A DNA stretch of 64,000 bases from Pontederia crassipes (lineage: Eukaryota > Streptophyta > Magnoliopsida > Commelinales > Pontederiaceae), in the NCBI GenBank assembly GCA_030549335.1, contig CM060198.1, positions 48,573,353 to 48,637,352 of the forward strand. The letters are read 5' to 3'. The notes under the pieces were generated by a model. It ran no database searches and was not told the origin of the DNA. It saw nothing but the letters and a program-made list of their open reading frames with translations. Shown one piece after another: positions 9,370 to 22,192 of the stretch; within the stretch, counting starts at the first letter, position 1, and the number at the start of each line of letters is the position of its first letter. The position numbers and the translations under genes were made by a program.

Positions 9370-12225
9370 TCACAATCTTTAAATAGGAGTATTAAATAAT
9401 TTGGAGGAAACCCTAAGAACCTAAGCTAAACTCTATAAAAACCCCAAAACCCACAATCTTTATTATTTCTCCCACGCGACGGCTGCAACCTAAGATGAGG
9501 AAAAAAGAACAAAACGAGGAAGAAGAAGAGGGCAAAGAGGAAGAGGACATGAACAAGGGAAAGGAGATTAACATTGAAGAACAAGATCATAAGTATGTAA
9601 AGGAAATCCAAACGCTTCTCTCCCCTCTCAATGATTTTTTGGTTGAATTGAGAGTTTCAAGAGCACCTTGTTCTTGACAGAGATTTTGATTGAGGATTGC
9701 ATAAATGAAGATTGCATGAATGAGGGTTTCATCATGTATGTTGCATAAACTATTAAATTCGTGACTATTTTGTAATAATTATCTGGATATGTTTTACTTA
9801 TCCACAAATTACAAGTAATATATGATTGGAAAGAGCTTGAAGTCTGGTTTTCACAAAAATTATTTCATATGATTTGAAGATGTATAAAAATAGTTATGAT
9901 CCAAACATCAGACTACAATTACGTTGTCTCGGGTAACAACGAGACGGAATTGTAAAACATATCATAAATTGGAAATATTGAGTTAGGGCTTGAAATTTAT
10001 TCACAAGTTAAATGTTCGTGTTATCTTTCTGTAAAAATTGAAATCAATTAAAAAGAACAAGTATAAATTAAGTTATCAATATATTAGTCTCTACTGCCAA
10101 AATACTATGCAGAGAATAGATTCTGGTAGTTATATGACTTTTTTGTGAAAAGCCCTAAATCTTGATGATGAAGGGAAATTGAATGCTATAATATGTTCTA
10201 TGATTCTTCTATGTTTAGAGATCATGCCTATCTTTTGTAATATTTTAGACTGTTTTTACTAAAGTTTTGATCTCAAAAATCAAAATTTTTGGATTAAAAG
10301 TCGAGATTCTAGGACGCTAGTACGACCGTGCCAACCCTAGGAACAGCCATGATCGAGCATATGAAATCGAGACGTTAAAAAGATTTCTGTCACGCGCATG
10401 GCCGTGACCAACTTGGTCATGACTGTGAGCGAGAGCGACAAAGCTGAAATTTGGCTAAGGCTGGGAATGGTTGTCGCTGGGCACGACCATGAAAAAATTG
10501 GGCACGACCGTGACAACACTCGGCACGGTCGTTATTATACTAGGCATGATCATGTCAATGCTGGGCATGGCCATGACATTTTTGGGCACGACAGTGACGC
10601 TGAAAAATGGCTTTTATGACTTTTTAAACCTATTTTCTTATGAATATAGGTTATGCATGATTGTATATGACAGATAGATACACGTAATGCATGCTCAGCT
10701 ATAATTATGCTAAAATATGAAGAATGATTTGTATGAATGATTGATGTATTGCAAAGCATAATGCACTTAAAGTTCAAGAATATCTTAACACTCATCAATG
10801 ATGAGAAGCAAAATCCTGCACCTATGTATGTACTTCAAGGGGACCTAAGCCCGTGAAGTAAAGTCCTGCATTTGTGTATGTGCTTCTCAGGGAACAAAGT
10901 CCCTCATAAAAAAGTGTGCATATTACCTAGAATAAAGTCAGTCACTATGATAGTATGAGTATCCTTCAGAATAAAGTCTCTCATTATTATAGTGTGTATT
11001 CCTTGGAATAAAGTCCTTCACTATTATGATGTGCGTATTTCCAAGAATGTGACCTAGCTAGTCAATGTGATAATATGATGTGATTCTCTAATTATGCTAA
11101 GATCAAAGATGTTATAAGATAAAATAAGAATAAAAGTGAAGTTTAACTTCAAAGTATCTTATAACAAAGAAAGTTAAGATGATGAAGTAAACATGGAAAG
11201 TAAAGTCCTACAATTATGTATGTACTTCAAGGGGACCTGAGATTTAGAAATAAAGTCCTACATTTGTATATGTACTTTCCAAGGAACAATGTCCCTCATT
11301 ATAAAGTGGGTGTATATAAAAGCTGATAAAGAATATAGTCCCTCACTATTATGATGTATGTGTTCCGTAGATATGACTTATGATATGGAATGAAAGTCAA
11401 GATGTTATTAGTGATAAAGATGACAAATGAAGATGATATATGAATGATCACATAATAAAGAAAGAAAAGAAGAATGAAAGAAGATCCAAATGGTTATAAA
11501 GCAATCCTGAGGAGATGTAAGTATGAAAGAAATAAAAAAGTAAGGATTAAGGAGTTATGAAAAACTCTTAGGATGTACATGACAATGAAAGTGAAATAAA
11601 ATGATAAGTTATGTCATGAATATTTATGAATGATATGAATGTATGTTTCTATTGTATGACACTTGCAGATGATGGATATGAAGTAAATATGTATGACATG
11701 ATGTTTATATTTCATGAATGTTATATGAAGAATGAATGTAAGTATGAGGTAATGTCATGTAAGGTTCATGATATAGTTCATGGCATGCATATTCATATGT
11801 TATAGTTATTATGATGATAATGCATCGTATGTAGTGTCATGTGATAGGATATCATAGAATGTATGATCTTTACATACTCTAATTGGGAAACTCTGCACTT
11901 TGGATTCATCGGGTAATCAAAATTAAGTGATGGATGATAGCTAAAGCTCATGAGGAAGTGTTGCACATGGTTAGGTTTAAATAAGTCCTTTAGTTCTATG
12001 TGAACATGAGGTTAACGATGTATTGAAGGTTCAGGCATTTGATGTTTTTCGAAGTATTGGTTATGACATGATTAATAGAAAGCATTTAATTATCATGATT
12101 TTATCTAAATTATCAATTTTTTTGCTGTTAAATGATGTATGATAAACTCATTAACTGCACGAAAATTGCCCTAAATGATCAAAACTTTTAGGGTGAATTT
12201 TAGGTCGTTGCAGCGCCGATGCTGA
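9370..12225 (+). mobile_element. Probable LTR-retrotransposon sequence (Ty3/gypsy-like LTR)
   Basis: A TATA-like CTCTATAAAAACCCC (9431-9445) precedes a leader and a short Glu/Lys-rich open frame (9495-9677). Further on come repeated GGCACGACCGTG-type motifs (10340-10600), then diverged repeats around AATAAAGTCCTTCACTATTA (10800-11360). The segment ends TTAGGTCGTTGCA, much like a gypsy LTR terminus. No gag or pol coding is seen. I could not locate a 5' boundary or target duplication, and element D begins immediately after. The assignment rests on composition and end motifs only. Confidence 0.35.
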
Positions 12226-12734
12226 TTTAGCGTCATAGCATATGTGACGCTATGTCGACGCTTATGATAGAGTCAATATGAGTCGATATGGGCGTCAGCC
12301 ACTTGCGCTTTGTTGGCGTCGACTTCAAGCGATGCTACTTAATGTCACCAAACATGCGATGCTAGGTAGACGCTAAGTAGATGCCTTACGAATTAAATAT
12401 TCCTAATTAAATATATATGTTACCTACATATGTATTCCTACACTTACCAACATATGTATTACTATATTATATGTGGCAACTACGTATATATTCGTATACT
12501 ATATGTTAGCTACATTATATGTATTACATACATATGTATTCCTATACCATATGTTACATATGTATTATTGATAAATTATTTTTATATTCTTAATCCTGGA
12601 ATTATGAGGGTTTAACTAAATGACATGATTTAGCGCCACAGTATAGACACAATGGCAGCGACATCATGCTCCAATAGTGCATATTAGCAGCACATTAGCA
12701 ACGCAAGTGTTGTCGTCGCTAATTTAGAGCAATG
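12226..12734 (+). mobile_element. CACTA element D, left part (split by C)
   Basis: TAGCGTCATAG, GACGCTATGTCGACGC and TTAGCGCCACAGTATAGACAC match the subterminal order of element A (compare 1290-1340). The exact left terminus is degraded and I cannot fix it within about 30 bp. The sequence stops at 12734 where C begins and resumes at 24570 after a duplicated ATG (12732-12734 and 24567-24569). Confidence 0.7.
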
Positions 12735-13440
12735 CATTACAAGAATTTGAGCTATTAGCTACAGATTTTAGCGACTCCATATTCCGTAGCAATATTGTCA
12801 CAGTTAGTGACAGATTAGTGACAAATTTGAAACACATTTAGTGCATCATCTCCACAAACTAAACTGACGATATAGTGACGCAATTGTGTCCACATTAACT
12901 ACGGAAATTATGGTCACTAAAATTAGTCGACGTATCATAGTCAAGCTGTAACAAATCCGTCACTATATACTGACACTAATCGGTCTCTAATTTGTCTTAG
13001 GTATGTCGCTAACAGTTACACATTTACTACATATTTGGGACACGTTTAGTGCACCGTCTTCACAAATCTAACTAATAATATAGTGACAAGTCTGTGACCA
13101 TATTAAGTACAGACATTACGGTCCCTAATGTCAGTCAGTATATTATAACTAGTCTGTCCCTAAAATCAGACACTAATTTATCTCTACTTTGTCTCAAATT
13201 TTGTTGCTAACAGTTACAAATTTACTACATATTTGAGACATTTAGTGCACCATCTCCACAAAAAATAAGATGAAAATTACGACCATTAATATAAGTTGGT
13301 ATATTGTAATAAATCTGTAACTAATTTGATCCTAAACTGTGATACTAATCTGTTTCTAATCTGTAACTGATCTGTCCTTAAATTGACACTAATGTGTCTC
13401 TATTTTGTCTCAAATTTTAACATTAAAAATTACATACTAC
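12735..13440. repeat. Left subterminal repeat region of element C
   Basis: Repeated TTAGTGACA, GTGACAAATTTG, GTGCACCATCTCCACAAA and GTCACTAA motifs in both orientations recur with a period of about 200 bp. Examples are the GTGCACC...CTCCACAA segment near 12840, 13050 and 13250. These are probable transposase-accessory binding sites. Confidence 0.75.
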
Positions 13441-14338
13441 TGACTTGCGATAATTTTTTTACAATCATTTATACTATCTACTTTAGTTATAATTTCTTTT
13501 GCTTATAATGGCTAGACGTTTGTACAACAATATTTTGGAATCGATAATTGATCATCAAAAGTGAAATGATTTTATTTTGTTATTTAACAATTGAAATAAC
13601 TCTCAAGATTTTTAAGGTTAATGTGAAAACTATAATAGAAAATTTAATAAAGTGCTTGTGTCGCACTCGAACACGATGATCATTGCTTGGGAACATGACG
13701 AACCATGTGCGGGTATTCATTGCCATCATTGGCCATGGATCTCTTACTGAATGGTGGAGATCTGCTCCGCATCCATACGTCGAAACACCTATGACTCATG
13801 TGTATTTTACCCTATATATATAATTGTTGAAGTTGGCGAATACTTCAAAACCCGTGAGCTTAGGAGAATTTGAGTATTACCCAATTACCTGTGCTGCTGG
13901 TGTACTGACAAAAGGGGGGTTCGGGGGGCAGCGCCCCCGAAGCCTAGATGGGTTTGAGCTTTGGTTTAGTCGACCCGTGTGGTGCGGATTACAATAAACT
14001 AATGAAAGTAAGAATAATTCACAATTTTTATAAGTAAATATTAAAAGAAACATTTTGCAAAAAAATATTTTATAAGTATTCATTAATGATATAATAAATT
14101 GAAAAAGTTCTAAAAAACATAATATAATTTTAAATATTTTTATGCTTATTAAGTAATAAAAAATATTTTATAAATATTATTTAATTATTAAGTATAATTT
14201 TAAAATATTTTTGTAAATAAAAAATACTTTCCCTCTTTCCTCCCAAAATTTTCCCCTTTTCCTCTTTCCCTCTTTCCCTCTTCCCCTAAAACCCTAAACG
14301 ACATTTCCCTCTTCCCTCTTCCCTTTTTCCCTCTGACA
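13441..14338. other. Gene-free AT-rich leader of element C
   Basis: No gene is recognised. It contains a short GC-rich inverted motif GGGGGCAGCGCCCCCGA (13925-13941), a form often seen in plant repeats, and a pyrimidine-rich run of CCCTCTTTCC units (14230-14335) just before the tandem repeat. Confidence 0.45.
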
Positions 14339-14424
14339 TTTTTGCTCCTCTTCGACATTTTTGGATCGAGACCTCAAAGATATTTTTGCTCCTCTTCAAC
14401 ATTTTTGGATCGAGACCTCAAAGG
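14339..14424 (+). repeat. 44-bp tandem repeat, two copies
   Basis: Copies starting at 14339 and 14383 share TTTTTGCTCCTCTTC and ATTTTTGGATCGAGACCTCA, with one or two differences. They lie at the start of the putative 5' leader of the transposase transcript. Confidence 0.9.
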
Positions 14425-14499
14425 TTCTTCAGGGCTTCAGGTGCATCATTCTTCCACTTTTCCTACTTTTTTCATTCGTTTTTTCGACATTTTATTCGT

Positions 14500-14815
14500 T
14501 TTCTTCTTTGTGCAGCCGCGGGCAAGGGCTTGTACGCGCAGGCTGCCGTCGGCGACCCCTACGTTGGTCGCCGACGCGCGCCCCAACTCCCTGTGCCCTC
14601 AAGGGCCAACCAGCGACCCCTGCCATTATTGGCAGGGTTCATCTCAGGCCACTGGGCGGGGAGCTTGGTTTCATGCCGGCGACCCTTTTTTTGTTTTCTT
14701 CTTTGTGCGGCCGGCGCGCAGGGGCCCGTACGTGCAGGCTGCCGCCGGCGACCCCTGCGTTGGTCGCCGGCGCACACCCTGACTCCCTGTGCACACAGGG
14801 GCCAACCATTTTTTT
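14500..14815. other. GC-rich duplicated block in element C leader
   Basis: Two related GC-rich segments (about 14497-14600 and 14687-14810) both contain CTTCTTTGTGC, GCAGGCTGCCG, CGGCGACCCCT and TTGGTCGCCG. Frames are open on both strands but carry no recognisable protein. The position, upstream of the TNP2 leader intron, parallels the CCG block of A and B, although the sequence is unrelated. Confidence 0.6.
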
Positions 14816-15244
14816 AGTCCTCATCCGAGTAGAGTGAATTCCCATTTTTTGGTATTGTTATCAATTATCCATGTGCTCTCCTTTTTTTCTTCTTTCTTTC
14901 CTAACTTTAGCATATAACTCTCAATGTGTACGTGAACTTGTTCTTTTATCAAAGTATTCCAAAATTATTTCTAAAGCATTGACTGAATTCTAAAATTATT
15001 TCTAGGGAACCTAAAATTTGTTTGATATGAAATCAGGATGTAACACTGATCTTCTTGTTTTAGGATGGCATCTAGTGGTTATTGCTTCTTTTGATGATTA
15101 TCAGAATCTATTCATACACATAAGCTAAAACTGGACTTGTATGCAGATTTACAACGGGTTCCTGTATCTCTGTTATAATTGTAGTTAGTTGTATAGTTTG
15201 AACAATACACTAAAATTAAAATTTCCTCTTTTTCAGCACAAAGT

Positions 15245-15520
15245 CTGCTCCTCTTTTTTTTTACTCATATTTTGCTTTTAGATTTCTGTATCAGTAATTT
15301 GAACTTTATTGGACAAACTTTGGAAATTAGAAACAGATTCATCATGACAGTTTTTCAATTAACTCCTATTCTTGGTCTGACTTAGTTCAAACATTGACAG
15401 TTGCTCCTCTTTTTTCTACTCACATTTTGCTTTTAGATTTCTGTATCATAAATTTGAACTGTATGGGACAATAGTTGTTCAATTAACCCCTGTTCTTGGT
15501 TTGATTCTTAGTTCAATTTT
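15245..15520 (+). repeat. Diverged tandem repeat in leader intron of C
   Basis: Two copies of about 150 bp (about 15248-15390 and 15405-15520) share GCTCCTCTTTTTT, CATTTTGCTTTTAGATTTCT and CAATTAACYCCTRTTCTTGG. The surrounding U-rich sequence from about 14830 to 15960 looks intronic and holds no gene. Confidence 0.7.
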
Positions 15521-15969
15521 TTTTGCACAAAGTATTAGTTTTCTGAATCTGTCTTCTAGTTTCTTGATGTCTTGGAGTGGATGATTTCTATAGAATGAAA
15601 TGGAGTTGATCTACTGAAATGTAAATGCACAGTATATGTAAAAAAATTGTACATCATAAAATCATATGCCACTGGTTGTTCCGGGGACATAAATACCATC
15701 ATAGAATCATGCTCCTTGTCAGTTTCATTTACTTATTATTTTCTAAGTATATTTCATGTTCTGTTTTGGTATAATTACATAGTTATAATTACATTGTTAC
15801 TTTTTTTTTGCTCACATTTCACTGCTCATAATAAGATTTCAGTACACAATCTTACTGACAATAATATATTTGGGCCTTTTAAAAGCATAACAATAATATA
15901 TTTGGTTGTGTCACACTTGTTATGAGAGAGGCTTATGCATATAGTCTTTCCTACATAAATTTCAGCGAG

Positions 15970-18900
15970 ATGCGACCCGATCGAAGTTGGATCCAACATT
16001 GGAAAGATGAACATGGATTTATAACAGAAAGTTTTAAAGATGGTGTTGACGAGTTCATAAAGTTTGCTTATGAACATGAAGATGTGGTTGATATTGGACG
16101 CCAAATCCTATGTCCTTGTGAAAAATGTAAAAACTTTCGATGGAAGCTCAAGTATGAAGTGCAAAAGGATTTATATCATAATGGCTTTTTAACTACTTAT
16201 GTCAATTGGACTTTGCATGGTGAGGAGCAATGGGTGGATAGTAATACAACATCTGTTGAAGTATCAAATGGATTTGAAATACAAAATCCTTATTTGGATA
16301 TGGTTAGGGATGCTGAAGTGAATCACTTAGGAAATATCAATATCCCACAGGAGGAAGAAAATCCAAATCCAATAGCTTCTAGGTTTTATCGGCTTCTTAG
16401 AGATACTGATGAACCTTTGTGGGAAGGATGCGAGAAGCATAGCACACTATCTGCTGTGGCACAATTAATGAACCTGAAGTCTGAGCATAATATGAGCGAA
16501 AACTGTTTTGATCGTATGATTGCTATTATAAAAAGTATGTTACCAATATCTGAGAAATTATCAACAAATTTTTACAAGTGCAAGAGAATGATGAAAGAGT
16601 TAGGATTAGAATATCAAAAAATTGATGCGTGTCGTAATCATTGTATGTTGTACTATAAAAAAGATAATACACTCATAAATTGTAAGTCCTGTGGTGAGCA
16701 GCGATACAAGCCGAAAAAAAATGGCAATGTCAATCAAAAGGATGTGCCTTACTCAATGCTTAGATATTTTCCTATTGTTCCAAGATTGCAAAGGCTATTT
16801 CTCTCTGAAAAAGTAGCAATGTTTATGCGTTGGCATGCTGAAGGATTGCGTGAGAATCTTTCGATGATAACACATCCATCTGATGCTGAACATGGAAGGA
16901 TTTTGATGCACGCCATCCAACATTTGCTAAGGAGTTTAGGAATGTTAGATTGGGTCTTTGCACAGATGGGTTCAATCCATTTGGTTCTTCAACAACGGCT
17001 TATTCGTGTTGGCCTGTGTTCATAACACCATATAATTTACCTCCAAGCATGTGCATGAAAAGAGAGCACATATTTTTAACAAGCATGATTCCTGGGCCTC
17101 GATCCCCGAGTAAGAGTCTAGACATCTATTTAAGGCCACTTATTGATGAGTTGAAGATTTTGTGGGATGATGGAGTCTTAACCTACGATAAGTCGACAAA
17201 ACAAAATTTTATAATGAGAGCAGCTTTGATGTGGACAATCAGCGATTTTCCAGCTTATGGAATGTTAAGTGGATGGAGCACGAAAGGAAAGCTTGCATGT
17301 CCAATATGTGGCAAGCACACAAAATCATTTTATCTAAAGAATGGCAGAAAGGTTTGTTGGTTTGATTGCCATCGAATGTTTTTTGCCTATTGAGAATTCA
17401 ATGCGTCGTGATCGTAACTCATTTAAAAAATCGACAATTGAGAATACTATGCCCGCAAAAAGAATTACAGGAATGGAGGCATTTGAGGAGGTCAACAAAC
17501 TTGAGCCCATCACCTTTGGATTGAAGGCGAATCCGTTCAAGCAAGTTGGTTTTGGAAGTGATCATAATTGGGAGAAGAGAAGTATATTTTGGAATTTGCC
17601 TTATTGGTCCTCAAACATGATTCGTCACAATTTAGATGTCATGCATGTTGAAAAGAATGTGTTTGATAACATATTTAATACTATTATGGACATAAAAGGT
17701 AAGACGAAGGACAATGCAAATTCTCGAGAGGACATGAAGCTAATATGTAAACGTCCAGAACTAAATTTGATTCACTTACATAATGGAAAGTACATCAAGC
17801 CAAAAGCAACTTATGTACTAAATAATGAAGAACAAAAGCTTGTGTTTCAATGGGTAAAAAACTTAAAATTTCCTAATGGGTATGCATCAAATATATCTCG
17901 ATGTTTTAATATTGAAACCGGAAAGATACATGGAATGAAAAGTCATGATTGTCACATTTTCATGCAAAGATTGATTCCTCTGGCCTTTAAGGATTTTTTG
18001 CCTAAGGCTGTTTGGGATACCATAATAAAATTTAGTACATTTTTTAAAGAGTTATGCACCTCTAACATTCGCAAAGAGGACATGTCATGTTTAGAATGTT
18101 CAATTGTGACATCTTTGTGCAAGGCCGAGAAGATTTTTCCACCTTCATTCTTTGATGTGATGGAGCATTTAGTCATGCATCTACCATACGAAGCAAAAGT
18201 TGGAGGACCTGTACATTATCGATGGATGTATCCGTTTGAGAGATGCATGTTGTATTTGAAAAAGAAGGCTAAAAATAAGGCTAGAATTGAGGGATCTATA
18301 TGTGAGGCACATTTTATAGAGGAAGTATCTAATTTTACTTCGTTATACTTTGAAGCAAATATTCAAAACTCAGGTTCCACGAAATGATGATGGTGGAGTC
18401 GATCTAAACAAGAAATGTTTGTCCATATTTAAATATCCATTCCACCTTATTGGAAAGGGACGTAATGTTATGTTGAATGACAATGATCTTACACTTGCGG
18501 AGAAATATGTTTTGATGAACTGACATGAGATGACGCCTTACATTGAGTGAGTACATTTGCATGAAATAATTTTACCTTTTTTTATTAAGATGTAATATTT
18601 TTTTAAACATATTATGTTTTTGGTAAAATTAGGCAATTTGAAGATTTTCAAAGACATCAAAATCCTTATATCACAGACAATCAACTCTTGCAAATTCGAG
18701 ATGAAGAATTATCTTCATGGCTAAAGTATCAAGTGAAGAATGAATTGGTGAAAGATCCATTGATCAGAGACTTTAGTTATGGACAGTTTAAAAAAGTGAC
18801 AACATATAATAGTATAGTTGTCAATGGCTATAGATTTCAGACATATGAGTATGGTCAATACAAAACCACCATGAATAGTGGAATTTGTGTTCTTGGCAAC

Positions 18901-19479
18901 TTGTACGGGGATAATGACATTGATTACTACGGGGTCATCGAAGAGATAATAGAGTTGACATATTTAGGCAAGGAAAATAAGGTCGTTGTATTACGATGTC
19001 ATTGGTTCAATCCAGAGCAAGGAGTCAAGGTTGATCCAAAGCATAATCTAGTTGAAGTTAGGCATCGATCCAGACTTCAAGGTTATGATCCATTTGTATT
19101 GGCAGAACAAGCACAACAAGTTTATTATACAAGTTATCCTTTAAAAAAAGGTCGGGATGAATGGTGGGCAGCATGCAAGGTGAGAAGTAGGCTTTTTATG
19201 AAGGAAAATATGGCTAGTGAAGCTGATATAAACATTGAAATACCTATGGATGACTACTACCAAGAGGATCCGATAATAAGGGCAATAGATATGGAGGAGG
19301 ATGGTGAAGAAAGAGTTGAATTATTTGATGCAAATGCTTCTATGGAAGAGGTGAATGTAAATGAGATAACCCATACATTAGAAGATGAAGACGATCAGTT
19401 CATTAATGATGAAGATATCATTGATAGTTGTGATGACACTAATGATGAGGAGGAATATGAATCGCTTTCAAGCGAGTAA
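15970..19479 (+). pseudogene. TNP2 transposase, Transposase_21 family (element C)
   Basis: This is the catalytic CACTA transposase. I chose the ATG at 15970 because MRPDRSWIQHWKD aligns with the starts in A and B. Domains in order: Transpos_assoc with CPCEKCKNFRW (about 16110-16140); Transposase_21/TNP2 with CKSCGEQRYKP and CTDGFNPFG (about 16955-16985), whose Asp is a likely catalytic DDE residue; CPICGKHTKSF (17298-17330); HNLDVMHVEKNVFDN; DUF4218 with RIEGSICEAHFIEEV; then, after an intron (about 18549-18632), DUF4216 with YGVIEEIIELTYLG and DEWWAACKVRSRLF, and an acidic tail. It is broken by a one-base loss near 16890, one extra T in a T-run near 17380, a shift near 18370 and an in-frame TGA at 18521. 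All are single small lesions, so it decayed recently compared with B and D. Confidence 0.9.
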
Positions 19480-19594
19480 CCTTTTATAAAATGTTACATT
19501 TTATAATTAGGTAATATGTCAATTTATGATATGCTTATATTTCATTATATATTTTTCTAACCAATTAGCTATCAACTTGCATGTATAAACAATC

Positions 19595-21258
19595 ATGGTT
19601 CTTCGAGGAAGAGGTCGTCGTACATCAGCATCTGGGTCACGGTCAAGGCCTTCTGCTCCTGTGTCACCATCATGCTCCTACATCACCAGTTGTAGATATA
19701 GCGACCCCTCCTTCTAGACGCAGTGCTACAGGATCTATTCCGACACCACCAGTCGAAGGTAAGTAAAAAATGTTTGCTATTTTTTATGCTTTACTATCGA
19801 TTCTAATTTTATTTTTCTCTAAAAGTTCCAACATCTGAAGCACCAGAAGAGAATCAGAACGTTTCTCAGCCAGGAACAATAGTCGGACAAGAGAGCTTGG
19901 AAGGTGGACCAATATACACTGGATGTGTTGGAATCAATGATCCAAAAAAATCGTAAGTAATTGTAATCATAGTTTTCAAATAAATTTATACTAACTATTG
20001 CTACACATTGTTAAATATATATAGGGTTACTTTTACACCGGACAGTATTGTGCGATATATTAGCAATCTTGTGATTGGGAGATTGCCGCCAAATGCACCA
20101 TCATGGCACAAGGTTCCGAGAGATCTTAAGGAGAGGATGTTTCATCACTTTTTGGTAAAATTTTAAAAATATGTAGTACTAATCAATATTATTTTGAATT
20201 AATATTTTTTCTTATTATAGGAGAATCATAAATTTGAGCCTGGATTAACCGAAGAAGTCATACGAAAAGTTTTTATGCATGTCGCCAAAAACCGTCTACG
20301 TGGCCAATTGTACAATTTTAGACATAAGGCGGCAAAAGCAACAAATAATAACTTTGAGTTCACCTCCTGCTGGATTAAATTGTGATGTTTGGCACTCACT
20401 TTGTGATGCATGGTACAATTTATAAAATTTCATTCAATATATACTTTTTAACATTTTATCTTTTAGATAATAAAATCTTCTTGATTTGCAGGAGTTCGGA
20501 GGATTGGAAAAAAAGATCAGTGGCAGCAAAAGGTAATCGTGCTTCAAAGCCTGAGGCTGTTTTACACACAAGAGGATCAATTCCTTTCTCAAGTCACAAG
20601 CGTCGTTTGGTAACTTTATTAAACTTTGTTATAATCTTATACATCAAAATTAAATATTTACTAACTTTATTAATCATCAATACAGGAGGCAAAAAACAAA
20701 GGTCCGATTGATTATAGAGAGGTTTATGAGTTGACGCATAAGAGCAAAAAGACAAAAAATTTTGTCACTGACTACTCTCTTAAAGTTTATGTATGTTGGT
20801 GATACATTTAATTTTTTTTCGAAGTATTTGCTTACTAACTCACTTTTATCTTATTTTAGGAGGACTATAATTCCAAAGTAATTGAAAAGTATGGTGAAAA
20901 TCCGGATACACAACCATCACTCGATGTGGAACTATGAAAAGAAGCAGGCGGAACAACCAGAGAAGGATCTCTTCATGGATTGGGTACATCGGTCTCATCT
21001 ACTGGATCAGCTACATCTGCTGGGCAAAATGGCAATGGTTCGTTCTTTTCATCATTTGTGCAGGATGGTAGGATCGATCATTTTAAGGATGTTGTCGGCG
21101 ATGTCGTGGATGACCGCATGAAGAATGCATTCGGATCATTGATGGATAGTTACTGTCAACCAGGAGGAGCATTTGAACAGATGCTCAAACGACTTTTGAT
21201 CAATTCAACGGATGATGCTGGATCGAGCACTTCATCGTCTAATATAAGAAATGATTGA
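19595..21258 (+). pseudogene. TNPA-like CACTA protein, Transposase_24 family (element C)
   Basis: Exons inferred from GT/AG borders are 19595-19758, 19826-19952, 20025-20154, 20221 to about 20395, 20492-20609, 20686-20790 and 20860-21258. Exon 1 opens MVLRGRGRRTSASGS. The Transposase_24 core includes KVPRDLKERMFHHF, FMHVAKNRLRGQLYNFRHK and IDYREVYELTHKSKKTKNF. The C-terminal part continues with SFVQDGRIDHFKDVVGD. Lesions are a frameshift near 19670 in exon 1 and a TGA at 20935 where TGG (Trp) is expected. It lacks the Gln-rich LSQQ tail of the A/B relatives. The presumed role is binding subterminal repeats and aiding transposition. Confidence 0.85.
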
Positions 21259-21426
21259 TGATTAGAGTTACTAGTTACTAAACTTGTCATCACTATTTTG
21301 GTTTGTGTTTGGAGACATGTTGAACTATTTGAATTTATATTTGAGACATTATGTTGGTTGTTATTTTGTTAAGTTAGACTTATATAATATATATTATGTA
21401 AGCATTTTGCTACTTTTGTGATGAAG
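21259..21426. other. 3' untranslated region of element C TNPA gene
   Basis: AT-rich sequence after the stop, without open frames. It runs up to the apparent start of foreign DNA near 21427. Confidence 0.45.
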
Positions 21427-21612
21427 AATGTCATTTTTATTTTGGACTACTTGGAAATGTTGATTGTGAGCCAACTGAAGAATTTAGCCTGGGAAGGGGC
21501 ATATGTGAAGGTTGCCCACTCTCTCCATATTACGAATCATTGAAGTTCTTCGCTGCTTTGGAGCAGCCTGAGGACACGGGTGAGCAGCTTATTAGTAACT
21601 ATTGAGTGCATT
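21427..21612 (+). other. Open segment of unknown origin in captured region of C
   Basis: One frame stays open for about 55 codons. It contains NVDCEPTEEFSLGRGICEGC and SPYYESLKFFAALEQPEDTG and is followed by GGTGAG-like donor sequence. The composition is more gene-like than its surroundings. I do not recognise the family. It lies directly upstream of captured ARF-GAP exons and may be another captured exon, possibly not from the same gene. Confidence 0.3.
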
Positions 21613-21749
21613 TGTGTTATTTGTCTAATGCTGTGGGATGTTGATCAGATTTGCAAGTTATATCAGTGCTTAACTCTGTTTACAAAAGGAAAACTGTGTT
21701 TTCCAGTTATTGAACATCGTAGTAATCATTTCTATTTTACATATTGTAG

Positions 21750-22192
21750 GTAAGGTCTCTAACACTTGATGTAAAAGCATGGGAGCCCTCTGTTATTAAC
21801 CTGTTTCAGTCCTTGGGTAATACATTTGCAAATTCCCTTTGGGAGGACTTATTACCATCAGCAAGTAATGGAAGGTAAGATGATGATTCTAGGTAAGAAT
21901 TATGATAAATGGGTGCACCATATTATTTATGCAACAAAAAAATGACTTTCTGGCATTCTGAAGAAAAATGTATCTAGAGAACTATGAATAAACCTTCCAA
22001 CAACAGTTAAAAATTTCTTTGCAAAATAATGGTTGTTACAAATTGCATGTAATTGTTGTATTTTAGGTAACATATAAGCTGTTATTGTTATGCAGTTTTT
22101 GTTTACTTGACAAGAAAAATGATTACATCTTTCCAAGGAAGCCCAAATTCTCTGATCCAATATCAGTGAATGAGATGTTTATTCAATCAAAG
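21750..22192 (+). pseudogene. Captured fragment of an ACAP-type ARF-GAP gene (two exons with intron)
   Basis: ARF-GAPs of this class (plant AGD1-4 type) stimulate GTP hydrolysis on ARF GTPases in vesicle trafficking. Exon 21750-21874 encodes VRSLTLDVKAWEPSV, FQSLGNTFANSLWEDLL and so on, the second half of the ARF-GAP zinc-finger domain. Exon 22096-22192 encodes DYIFPRKPKFSDPISVNEMF, the conserved stretch after it. The first exon ends in phase 2 and the second starts with the base that completes the codon, so the spliced frame is intact across the retained intron (21875-22095). Acceptor TTGTAG, donor GTAAGA, acceptor TATGCAG and donor GTATGA are all present. The CxxC zinc-ligand part and the BAR and PH domains are absent. 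It lies downstream of TNPA inside transposon C, in the same orientation, and is a transduplicated genomic fragment, not a working gene. Confidence 0.85.

Noticed and set aside
9426-9677. Short Glu/Lys-rich ORF after a TATA-like box as a host gene
   Set aside because: There is no homology, no following exon, and the surrounding sequence looks like an LTR leader.
10337-10619. GGCACGACCGTG repeats as a coding or CRISPR-like array
   Set aside because: Spacing and sequence are irregular; overlapping frames on both strands follow from the repeat, and the context is a plant retroelement.
14342-14845. Overlapping frames on both strands in the GC-rich leader of C
   Set aside because: They follow from base composition and an internal duplication; no conserved motif or codon bias is seen.
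21750-22192. A functional ARF-GAP gene
   Set aside because: Only the second half of the catalytic domain is present, without the zinc-ligand half or other domains.
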